Positions 34,657 through 43,995 of a stretch of DNA of 64,000 nucleotides are shown here, piece by piece; the first letter of the stretch is position 1, and each line of letters opens with the position of its first letter. Location: NCBI RefSeq assembly GCF_019059575.1, contig NW_024882199.1, positions 248,001 through 312,000 on the forward strand, given 5' to 3'. The DNA is from Amphibalanus amphitrite (Eukaryota; Arthropoda; Thecostraca; Balanomorpha; Balanidae). The translations under genes were made by a program, and so were the position numbers. The notes under the pieces are model-generated. The model was not told the DNA's origin. It did no database searches and worked only from the letters and a program-made list of their open reading frames with translations.

Positions 34657-34717
34657 GTCAAGGTCAGGTCAAGGTCAGGTCAAGGTCAGGTCAAGGTCAG
34701 GTCAAGGTCAGGTCAAA
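34657..34717 (+). repeat. array of AAGGTCAGGTC 11-mers
   Basis: About five head-to-tail AAGGTCAGGTC units. The same position in B4 (54496-54532) has about three, and B3 (reverse, about 20200-20220) about two, so unit number varies between copies. Each unit contains the extended half-site TCAAGGTCA. Confidence 0.9.
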
Positions 34718-35213
34718 TTAGGTCAAATTTCAAAGTTAATATTTTTGCATAAAATGGGTATCGAATCGATGCAGCTCGTCACGGGGAGTTCAATGGTAGT
34801 CTTTGTTTTGCCGTACGTCGTCTAGAATCGCTAAAAATTGAGTTCGAAAATTTGACGTCATCATTTTTGAACAGTTTTTTCGCTATAACTTGGCCAAAAA
34901 ACGAGATATCGATCTGAAATTTGATATGTATATAGAAGAGCGCAGGGACTATTACATATTTTCCGTTTGTTTCTAAATTCGGAAAATTTTGGATTTTTTT
35001 TAGTTTTTCTAAAAAAATCAATTTTTGAATTTTTTGGGGGTCAAAAACCCAAAATTTTGAAAATCCGAGGTAGGAGTTTTGTAGCGCCGCTTTTTGTGTA
35101 CTAGACCATATAAAGAACTTTGAAATTGCTTGATAACTGTAGATTTGGTGAGCGTTTCAAGATTGCATGTTTTTTGCTCATTTTTGCTCGAGCATGACCT
35201 CAGTTTGACCTCA

Positions 35214-36397
35214 ATAACCCGGCCGGGCCCGGGGGGTAATCCCAACCACCGCAGCCCGGGGGGGGGCGTTTTCGCCCCCCCCTGTCTAACTCCGTAAATA
35301 AGGGAGCTACGGAAACAAAAGCGATACCAAACGAAAGGTCCTTACGAGACGATTCTAATGCACCTAAAATTTTTGACCTCAGGTCAATTTTCAAGGTCAG
35401 AGGTCAAGGTCAAAGGCCAAAACCGGCACATGTGTAGTGATCTCAATATAAGCCTTCTAGAGGACGGCAGGCTGCATCAAACCGAAAAAATTGGGTGTCA
35501 AACGAAAGAAGAGAATCTGAGGATTCTGAAAATGTGCTCTAAATTAAAGGTCAAGGTCAAGGTCACGCTCAAAATTGACCTCAAACTTGGCACTTTTTCG
35601 CACATCTTGCGTGCTAAGTTCTAAGATGTTTTGAAATGTTTTGAGGCTTATCAGTTCCCTATTTGTGGTTCATCTTACGATACAAGGCTGCTCAAAGGTC
35701 AAGTTCACAGAAGAGTATCCCTGCTAGAGGCTCTTTCACTGATTCAAGTTAGTAATAATAAATAAGACAATTTTGCCATCCGGAAGCTCTAAATGAAGGC
35801 TTAGAGGAAAATAGATGCCAGATTCGTGATCAGCGGGTACAAATCCATCATAAACGACCTTTCATGTGTCAAGGTCAACCAGAGGTCATTCGAGGTCACA
35901 TGAGGTCAACATGAAACTTGACCTTTTCCGAACAAAATATATATCATTCGACGCGGCTTGACAAGGCGAATGCGATGGTACCACTACTGCCGTAGCTCTA
36001 GGACCACATTTGTCGAAGTTATTTGCGAAAAACTAAAACCACATTTCGGGGTCGTTGACCTGACCTCTGACCTCAGGTCACCAAAACTATTTTTCTATTT
36101 TTTCTAGGTCAAACGCTACACAGCCGTGCTCGTAATTTGTCTTTATCTCTAAAACTCTATTTTTAGCAGCTATTTGAAGTTTGCGTCTGTGACGCCGAAG
36201 TTTGCCGTGCAGGGGTCTAGAGAAATGGACGTTGTGACGTCATCAAGGGGGCTAGGTCCAAATTTTTCACTTCAGAAGATGTCAATTGATGGGAGAAAAG
36301 GTACTGAAAGTTTCGCCTTCCTATCCCTAAGCGTTCGGGAGTTATCGCAAATATTCGCCAGGGGGGCGAAAAACGCCCCCCGGCCCGCGAGGGATAA
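35214..36397. mobile_element. TTAA-superfamily element, family C, flanked by ATAA
   Basis: Left junction CAATAACCCGGCCGGG, right junction GCGAGGGATAACTCC. The uninterrupted B4 copy reads CAATAACTCCTG at this point (55043-55054). The duplicated target is therefore ATAA rather than TTAA. CCC termini, G-run/C-run hairpins (GGCGTTTTCGCC near 35274, GGCGAAAAACGCC near 36365) and an AGGTCA-rich body match the other families. Confidence 0.85.
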
Positions 36398-36654
36398 CTC
36401 CTGACCTAAGGTGACCTAAGACTTGAAATTTGGTGTGAAGGTGTCAAATTGATGCCCGGGAAGGTACTGAAAATTTGGCGGCGCTACCACAGGGGGGGGC
36501 CAAAATGCCCCCTAGGGTGCGTCAAAAAACAAATTTGTTCGATGGAACTTGAGCATTTTATTTTTCGGGTTACTTTTAGCATGACTATTAACTGTGTGGA
36601 GTTTGGTGTTTTTTCTCCTTCATTTACCACTGCCTCAAGACACTCCCGACAGGA

Positions 36655-36957
36655 GTGCAATTTCCCATTGGCTTGGAGTTCGAAGATTTTCGTGGACTTC
36701 TTCAGAACACGATGGCAACATATCAACCAGCAAGACTTCCGGCCTTGCGACAACCCCAAGGAAAAGGTTTGGAAAGCAGGCGCAGTCGTGTTCTGCGTGC
36801 GCGCTCTCCAGGCCGGCAAGTTCTTGCCACGGAACGACTACCGAGAATGCCTTCAGCTGTGTTCTCTTCCTCGGCGAATTTCCTCCCGGTGATGTGACGG
36901 GGGTCGACCACCACGCTCGTTGGATGTCGAAGGTCATATGCAGTGATACACCCTTAA
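36655..36957 (+). pseudogene. transposase-like protein remnant, part 1
   Basis: Frame pieces read FFRTRWQHINQQDF, KVWKAGAVVFCVRALQAGKF and, after a shift, LGEFPPGDVTGVDHHARWMSKV. Continuing past the TTAA insertions at 38823, one frame reads LKIFLFRHYLQLRPKDLKS. Such a VDHHARWM...LKIFLF order looks like a degraded protein conserved over the junction. At least two frameshifts are needed, so it is dead. I recognise the motif style from invertebrate transposon proteins but cannot name the family. Confidence 0.45.
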
Positions 36958-37948
36958 CCCTATTCCTGGCGGGCTCCGCCGGGACAAGAAACTGGCGGGG
37001 GGGGCAGATTCGGCCCCCCCCCTGAGATCTCGAGAACGAAGCAAGATAGCGACAAGCGGTAAACGGCATCGGATACGCACGGCCAAGATCTACAATTTTT
37101 ACTAAGGTCATTTTCAGGTCAGGTCAAAGATGACGTCACAGGGGTCGAAAAAGTCAAAATGGCGGCGCTAGATATGGAGAGAGTTTTTCTCGAATAACTT
37201 TCGAATTAGTCAAGATAGGGACAAACTAAGGGCATCATCGTGATCCTCTCGTCAATCCGCATCGAATGATATATATGTTGACCTCGAAAGGTCAAGGTCA
37301 AAGGTTGACCTTAGGTCACGTGACCTCGAGGTCATCATGTATATCATTCGATGCGTCTTGACGAGCTGAACACAATGAGACCATCCACGCGTCTGTATCT
37401 TGTTCCTGTACGGAGTTATTGGCCAAAAACCTTTGGTGACCTTTGATGACGTCACATGACCTCACAGCTGCCCAACAGCAAAACAGACCTCAAGGTAGTG
37501 AAGGTTGATCGTATATAAAGTCATGTATGGTATATAGGGCCATTCCGACCCGTTTTAGTGGTAAAAACAGGGAGTTGATTTTTCCCCCATTGACTTATAA
37601 TGGGGAGGTCGCGAAATTGACCTGACCTTAGGTCACCGATATCAAAATTCCGAGATATACAAATTGCACATACTGGTACCCTAACTAAACCCTGAAGAGA
37701 AGAAATTGATCGGTCAAAAACTCTAGCTCTGGCGTGATTGCAAACTTTTCTGAGGTAGGGTCACCAAACCGCCTCTGGTGACCTGACCTGAGGTCAGATC
37801 AACTCAAAATTTTCAGACATGTTGCGTAGAAGCCTTTTAGGAAAAGTCAGAAAATTTGAGCTTCCTAGCTCAACGCGTTTGGGAGAAATAACCAAAAAAC
37901 CTCAGGGGGGGCTCCTGAGGCCCCCCCCCCCGCCAGGAATAGGGTTAA
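36954..37948 (-). mobile_element. TTAA element D1: family A body with family D ends
   Basis: TTAA at 36954-36957 and 37945-37948; ends CCCTATTCCTGGCGGG in inverted orientation. From CTGAGATCTCGAGAACGAAG (37021) to about 37660 the body is nearly identical to A2/A3/A4 in reverse, then changes to unrelated sequence. The element is a chimera of two families. Confidence 0.85.
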
Positions 37949-38822
37949 CCCTATTAGTGGCAGGCTCCTGGCTACCCCTATTAGTGGCAGGGGGGGCTGT
38001 TTACGACCCCCCCTTGATATCTCGAGATCTAACGGGCCGATTTTCAAAATTCAAACGGCATTCGACTTCGCTCAACGTGATCTACATTTCTAAAAAAAAA
38101 AAAATAAGAAAATGTCAAAAGGGGGGTTGAGGGGGGTAAAAACGGGCAAATTGCAGATACATTTTAGACTGCTTATCACGGCCAGGTTTCTGAACCAATC
38201 TTAACGCAACTGTTGCCGATCGATAAAGAATGAACCAGGAATTCACATGGATCCTAAAAATATGCATTTTCAAAAATCATAGGCGGATACAGATCATTGA
38301 GATTGGGGGTACACAAAAAGTATAGCAAATAAGGTTTTTGTTGGTACTGTTTCTAAAAAGGGTGGTAATGGTCTTGTTATGTTACAATTTTCTTATGAGA
38401 GAACGACTACAATTGTATTGGTCATGCATAGGCGGTGTCAGGGCACCTATGTTGGGAGGTAAAACATAACCCCCCTTTTTGGACGCCTGGATCCGCCTAT
38501 TATAGCAAAAACGTGTCAAAAGAGGATGCACAATAACTTTGTATATGAATCACATGATAAAACTGGTGCATACAGTTATAATACATCAGCATCGTGATCA
38601 TCGCCCAAATGACTCGCTTCACGAATAGGACCCCCCAATTCCCAGTGCTCTGGAGCCGCCCTTGGTAAAGTTATGAACTTGAAATTTTCAGGGAATGTGC
38701 CCAATTTAGTTTTAGGAAAAGTCAGAAAATTTCAGCATCGTAGCTTCAGCGGTTTCGGAGATATTCCCGAAAAACCTGAGGGGTGGATGAAAACAACCCC
38801 CCCCTGCCACTAATAGGGTTAA
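37945..38822 (+). mobile_element. TTAA element, family D (copy D2)
   Basis: TTAA at 37945-37948 (shared with D1) and 38819-38822; ends CCCTATTAGTGGCAGG(G) in inverted orientation; the end sequence appears twice at the left (37949-37966, 37976-37991). Hairpin core GGGCTGTTTACGACCC. AGGTCA arrays are lacking, and the middle (38130-38700) is AT-rich. Confidence 0.85.
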
Positions 38823-38938
38823 GATCTTCCTTTTCCGCCATTATCTCCAACTGCGTCCAAAAGATCTTAAATCAGTCGAAGAATTTGCCATTTCACTGCG
38901 TTTGTGTACACTAAGCCCTGGACGGAGGCCTTTCTGCT
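38823..38938 (+). pseudogene. transposase-like protein remnant, part 2
   Basis: Continues 36957 after removal of D1 and D2: KIFLFRHYLQLRPKDLKSVEEFA, then shifted YTKPWTEAFLLNEAL (to 38952). The reading passes directly into the left arm of a foldback. Confidence 0.4.
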
Positions 38939-39230
38939 GAATGAAGCGCTCACAAACGTTTTTTCTCTCATTAAACGTCCTCAATCCTTCCAAGAAAGTT
39001 TTCCCTCGACTGCACAGTGCACAATATGCGCATGCCGCGCTGAAGGCTATCGGTCGCCATCGGTACGCAGCCCCAGGGCTAGCTCCTCTGATCTTGTTCT
39101 CTAATCACTCGCCTCAAAGAGACTCATGATCCTCTTCGCCTTCAGGGCGGCATGCGCAGTCGAGGGAATCCTTCGAGGAAGGCTTGAAGACGTTTAATGA
39201 GAAGAGGAACGTTTGGGAGCGCTTCATCCA
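38939..39230. repeat. foldback: inverted repeat within the dead transposon
   Basis: 38939-39030 (ATGAAGCGCTCACAAACG..., CATTAAACGTCC, CCCTCGACTGC) pairs with 39150-39229 (GCAGTCGAGGG, GACGTTTAATG, GGGAGCGCTTCAT) with mismatches. A second hairpin, ACACCGACGCCAGG / CCTGGCGTCGGTGT, follows at 39247-39320. Confidence 0.8.
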
Positions 39231-39525
39231 GTAGCGGGGCCAACGACACCGACGCCAGGTTCATTCAGCTTGTCCACCATGCATTGTGGACAAACAATGA
39301 TCCTGGCGTCGGTGTCGGTGGGCCACCATGCCTCCGGCGATCAAATCCGTCGTTGGATATCGCTAGATGGACTACCATGGATAGGTTCGTCAGTGCGTCT
39401 TCGCACTTCTTCGAAATACTCCAATTTCCTTGTCATTTTCTCACGGGACTCCTAGGACGAGACCTTGAGTTCTGGGATTAGGAGTGGACCACGACTACCA
39501 GGTGGCACGTGACACTGTCTAGGCC

Positions 39526-39907
39526 AGGGGCGGGCAAACTTTTGGGAGCGCGGGCCGGGTGTTGCATTTGTGAGCAACTGGGGGGCCTGAGTGCTAAGCT
39601 CGCCAGAGCTTCGTTTGTCAATGACTAAAATGGATGCTATGTTGCTATGGCACGACTGACCAACGACGAGCAATGACTGGCTCATGACAGAGAGAAATAC
39701 CTATAGTTACACTTACAAACGAATGACTTTTGACCCATGACAACCATACTAAAAATCAAGTCTGCTTAGGTAAAATGCACACACACACTAGGAATCATAG
39801 GTCTCGCGGGCCGGATTGCAATGCTGGCTGCCTATCCAGGCCACGGGCCGGACGCCGGAGCTTGGCGGGCCGCATCCGGCCCGCGGGCCGGACTTTGCCC
39901 ACCCCTG
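39526..39907. mobile_element. hAT MITE, 382 bp
   Basis: Terminal inverted repeats CAGGGGCGGGCAAACTTTTG / CAAAGTCCGG...TTTGCCCACCCCTG and 8-bp direct duplicate GTCTAGGC (39518-39525, 39908-39915). Ends contain GCGGGCC words typical of the CAGGGGTCGGCAA class of hAT MITEs. Confidence 0.92.
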
Positions 39908-40572
39908 GTCTAGGCCCTAAAGATCGTCAATAATACTGCAGAAAGGATACTGGCGCTCGTAATGACCTTCAACCGTAGAATAAGAGGTCAGAGCAGGGAA
40001 AACAGAAGCTGCTCCAGACGGTCAAGAAAGACCGGGAAGAGATTACCGTATGCGAAGTAGATGACCGTCTTGAAGAAGTGAAGGCATCGCATGGGTGAAC
40101 CAAAAACATGTTTCAAGGATTGTCCTCGCTTTCCCAATTGATGTGCGGAGCCTGCTCAAGAATTATAACATTTCAATATTTTCTGTTCAATTCTCAGAGC
40201 GCCATAAGTTTTCGATATATCGAGCTTTTGGCCAATAAATGCATTGCCATGAGGCAGCACTTCCACTTGCGCGAGGACTGTTATTTTTTATATGCGGCGT
40301 CTACTCAGTAAGTGGAACCGAAAAATGAGCATGCTCAAGATTTATCATCAACTTTTAGTTTCACCATATAATTGGTGACGCACCCTAATGCCCCCCCCCC
40401 AACGGGGCGAGGGTTAAAAGTTAGGAGGTTCAAACTTGCACACCATGTGTAAAATTGATGAGAGAATAGCCGTACCAAATTTCGCGGCGCTACGCGCCGC
40501 GGTTTTCCCGCTATTCGCGAAAAACCTCAAGGGGGGCCGATATTCGCCTCCCCCCGTCGGTGCGCGTGTTAA

Positions 40573-41340
40573 TGATGCAATAGAGACAATAATGGCGCAC
40601 AACAGCCTATTTTATGCCTCGATTCATATGTGGCGCAGCCTGGTTTAGTGCACTACTGTTGCAAGTTTCGAAGAAATCGGCCAGTCGAAATATACAGACG
40701 TAATATTCCTAAACTTTAGCCACTTTAGCTAAAGTAGCGCACTAGAGACAAAAACGACGCACATTTTGTTGTATTCGTTGCGCCGTATGTGGCGCAGGTC
40801 ATTTTAATGCATCAATGCAATGTTACAAGTTTCGTCTAAATCGGCCCATAAAAGGCAAAGTTATGGCTAAAACGCCTTACATTGAGAGTGCACGTGGTCA
40901 CTCGAGGTGGGGTGCCACGTGCCACGTGCCACGTGCGGCTTAGGGACAAATAACGACCACCCTTTTGTACCACATGAAAGAGGTCGTCAGTGCTCATGGG
41001 CAAACTTTTGGGTGCGCCATCATTGCATCCCATTGGCCGATCAAACTTGGCCAATTTTTAAAGGTAGTGCCAGCTTTCCTGGACCGTATGGAGTTAATGG
41101 CCCAGATAAGGAGAACCGGATTTTTAGAACTTACCCATACCTTCAAAACTCATGGAAACGTCTTAAATTCTTCAAATTTTGAGTACCCCAGTGTGAAATT
41201 CGCCCCGACGGGTTGTCGGTCGTACCCCAACCACATTTCACACCACTATGAACAATAAATGCACACACTGAAATCGCTATTACCGATAGGCTCATCCAAT
41301 CAAGTTTCGATAAACCCGTTCATCATCATCTCCTGCGGTT
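40573..41340. other. old repeat DNA with CACGTG words
   Basis: Contains two similar blocks GCACACTACTG/GCGCACTAGAG with TGGCGCAG and CAAGTTTCG.AGAAATCGGCC (40627-40690, 40735-40845) and a TGCCACGTG triplet at 40912-40935. No gene recognised. Confidence 0.5.
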
Positions 41341-41365
41341 TCGAACACGCCTGTTAGGTGATGCG

Positions 41366-41592
41366 GTAGACCGCGCCCAAAGCCAGGGCCCCGGTAACGT
41401 GAGGTAGCCGAGTCGGGGCAGCGTGCGCTGACCCAAGCCGGGGCCGCGCGTCCTCCCGGTGTCATGTGATAGCCCGGGGCTGCCCGCGGGGATGCGGTAG
41501 ACCGCGCCCAAAGCCGCGGCCCCGGCTTGGTTCAGTGCACGCTGCCCCGACTCGGCTACCTCACGTTACCGGGGCCCTGGCTTTGGGCGCGG
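41366..41592. repeat. GC-rich foldback, arms ~80 bp
   Basis: 41369-41449 (GCGCCCAAAGCCAGGGCCCC..., GGTAGCCGAGTCGGGGC) is the inverse of 41512-41592, with a loop that itself repeats GATGCGGTAGACCGCGCCC. A strong hairpin. Confidence 0.85.
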
Positions 41593-41599
41593 CTTCTGC

Positions 41600-42496
41600 T
41601 CATACTTTGTGGTGCGGTGGTGGTGCGTCGGGCCGCGCGCTCTGACTTCGGCCAAGAAAAATGCGTCAGCTGATCATTGTCATTTCTGCCACTTTCATGT
41701 GGTGAGATGGGGTCATAACTTTAGAGACGGCTGTTTCATATCAATTATTTTACATAAAATAATATTTCAAACCATGAATTAATGTTTGACAGACAGACTA
41801 AAGAAACAATACCAATACAGGCTTACAGTTCAAATTCGACATTGTGTTGTCTACGATTAGACAGCTGATAACTCATTCCCGTACGTCGTAACTCTATACT
41901 GACCTTTGCTTATTGTCACATGTGTGCCGCATTCATGATTGTTGCCGATGCCTGTTTGCAGGTCAGCCCACTACAGTTGTTATACATATCGAAAAACCGA
42001 TAAACCTTTAGGCGAAAAAAGCACTATTTTAGGCCCATTTTGGATTTTCTTTGCGATATTAGGTAAAAACAGAAGCTTCTTATCCTAGGAAAAATAAAAT
42101 GTGAAATCATTCGAAGGTGGCACACTACCTTTAAATTGGGGCTTACCTCACTATCCGTCACAATATCTCCGGAATGAAGAACCCCGGGCGGCCACGTGCT
42201 TGACATGTAGTAGACCCAACACCATTGGTCATTGTCGCAACCGACTTGGAACTCTGGCTCAAACCCATGCAGTGAGGTTATCATCTGAGCATAATTATGC
42301 ACCAATTGCTCCCTACCCCAAAGTGCTACACCCACGTGGCGCACGTGCGAAAACACGCGCACCACGTGATGAGGTGTACAACTACCCTAAAGCATCCCCT
42401 TGACGACTGACCTCGATTGGTTTCGCTGGCACGCATTGTTTTCGCGGCACAGGCTATCATACCAGCAGTGGTCAAATTTTCACGGAGGTGGTCCCC
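41600..42496. other. no gene supported
   Basis: AT-rich to 42100, then a stretch with CACGTG words (42190, 42333-42370). Frames on both strands at 42024-42403 overlap each other and have no domain. Confidence 0.4.
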
Positions 42497-43691
42497 TTAA
42501 CCCGCGCCCTGCTGGGGGGGGGGGTGTTTGAACACCCCCCCTTGTGGTTTTTCGCGAATATCTCAAAAACGGCGGCGCGGAGCGCCGCCGTTTTTGGTAC
42601 ACCTTATCATACATCAATTCTACACATATTGTGAAAATTTCAGACCAAGGTCATTCAAGGTCAGGTCACCAGGTCACTTGAAGTGACCTCACCTCATAAA
42701 AACTTTCAATGTCTGTCATAGCTACACCGAGTGACCGATCGCTTTGAAACTTTCAGCGATTGCTAAGAGCAATAGCATGTACAAAATGTATATCTCAGAA
42801 TTTTGATATCGATGACCTAAGGTCAGGTCAATTTTGCGACCTCCCCATTATAAGTCAATGGGAGAAAATTGAAATGCGCCTCTTTTGGATGAAAGACATT
42901 ATAAACACTCCCAAACACCGAATTACAAGTGTTTTAGACACACTGAACTTAAAAATGGTGTCCGTGACCCTTGTTTATGCCCTGAGGTCATCTTAGGTCA
43001 CGAATGGTATCTAACAGTTTTTGGCAAATAACTTTTGATAGAGGCATGCTAGAGCGATGAAAACGCCTTAGATGTGTTCAGCTCGACGATACGGATCGAC
43101 TGATATGCAACATGACCCTTTCCGGTCAGGTCATGACCTTGACCTGAGGTCAAATTTTCAAGTTGACCTTTCAAGGTCAAGTTATAGTTCATTCGATGCG
43201 TCTTGACGAGAGGAACACGATGCCGGTAAAAGTAAGCTCGTACGAGGCCTGGGTCAAAAGTTATTGCAGAAAAACTGTTTTCAAAAAAATCGGCTATTTT
43301 TGCAGTTTTTGCCCCCTGTAGGCAAAACCGTTGACGTTAGGTCAAATCTGAGAGATTACTCAGAAAGGGCGTTAATAGGGCTATCGAATGCGCTTTTCCG
43401 CGGCGCTGTAGTTCTATTGGTTCCCGAGTTATGCGTTGGCTTCTTGGAAATTTTCGACATTCGACCTGGAAATCGGCGAAATTTTGCCTTCAATGACCTC
43501 TGGTGACCTGACCTTTGACCTGACCAAAAAATTGACTGAAGTGATTTCGTCATTATTTTTTACGCTCTTTCGAACGCCGCCTTCCGCGTATCGCTACGTG
43601 GCCCAGGAGCCGAGTTACAAGGGGGGGTGTTCAAACACCCCCCCCCCAGCAGGGCGTGGAAATCCAGGACCCCCAGCAGGGCGCGGGTTAA
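42497..43691 (+). mobile_element. TTAA element, family Q
   Basis: TTAA at 42497-42500 and 43688-43691; ends CCCGCGCCCTGCTGGGGG in inverted orientation, with the right terminal CCCAGCAGGGCG repeated twice. Hairpin cores GGTGTTTGAACACC and GGTGTTCAAACACC. Internal TGACCTTGACCTGAGGTCAA near 43135. Confidence 0.92.
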
Positions 43692-43904
43692 ACAAGACCG
43701 GAGCGTGCACGTGCATTTCAATCGCCCCATATATGGCCTATGCCACGTGCAGTAGGCGACATGTGGGTGCATATCATACTGAAACATTTTCAAAATCTAG
43801 CGTGGGAATTTTGAGCAAAATTGATTTTGGGTATTTTTTTGTATTTTAATGAAGTATTTTTTCTTCAAGAAATCCCATTGACTTAAAGCCTATTTCTTGT
43901 GTTA

Positions 43905-43995
43905 TCTTCAACCAGCTCGGACTCGGAGTGTAATCGCCACGCCGATTGTGGATTGCTCTTGATCGTCAATACATACATACATACATACATACATA
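43905..43995 (+). mobile_element. LINE 3' tail fragment ending in (ATAC)n
   Basis: GTAATCGCCACGC...TGTGGAT(T/C)GCTC.TGAT..TCAATAC matches the 3' end of the LINE at 58729-58778. Only the last ~60 bp and the microsatellite tail remain, as in extreme 5' truncation. Confidence 0.75.

Larger units (their letters stand above)
36513..40387 (+). mobile_element. hAT-like DNA transposon remnant (8-bp target duplication)
   Basis: Inverted ends TAGGGTGCGTC / GACGCACCCTA flanked by the direct repeat ATGCCCCC (36505-36512, 40388-40395). Further inside, both ends share TTGAGCAT...ATTTTTCGG. An 8-bp duplication with TA-starting ends fits the hAT type. It contains transposase-like fragments, two TTAA elements (D1, D2), a foldback and a hAT MITE. 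Without these it is about 1.6 kb. Confidence 0.75.
34169..40417 (+). mobile_element. TTAA element, family B (copy B1), itself split twice
   Basis: Left end TTAACCCGCGCCCCGTTGGG, inverted right end TTAACCCTCGCCCCGTTGGG. Body segments 34169-35217, 36394-36512 and 40388-40417 are colinear with B4 (54016-55210). Interrupted by element C at ATAA and by a hAT-like transposon. It has the longest AAGGTCAGGTC array in the window (34657-34717). Confidence 0.85.
33325..40572 (-). mobile_element. TTAA element, family A (copy A2), split by a 6.2-kb nest
   Basis: 33325-34172 and 40414-40572 together equal one family A element in reverse orientation. Outer TTAAs are 33325-33328 and 40569-40572; ends CCCGCGCACCGACGGGGG and CCCCCGTCGGTGCGCG. 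Copy A1 keeps the uninterrupted site (reverse complement GACCTTAAAAGTTAGG), so the nest entered at TTAA 34169-34172 / 40414-40417. Confidence 0.88.

Noticed and set aside
34657..34717. Regularly spaced AAGGTCAGGTC units as a CRISPR-like array
   Set aside because: Units are contiguous without unique spacers, and the context is a eukaryotic transposable element.
36955..38822. The TTAA sharing of D1/D2 as a single large element
   Set aside because: Each half has its own inverted ends and hairpins, and an internal TTAA with both end types facing each other.
39197..39481. Frames over the foldback near 39.2 kb as a gene
   Set aside because: The region consists of inverted repeats of a dead transposon; the frames cross the hairpin arms.
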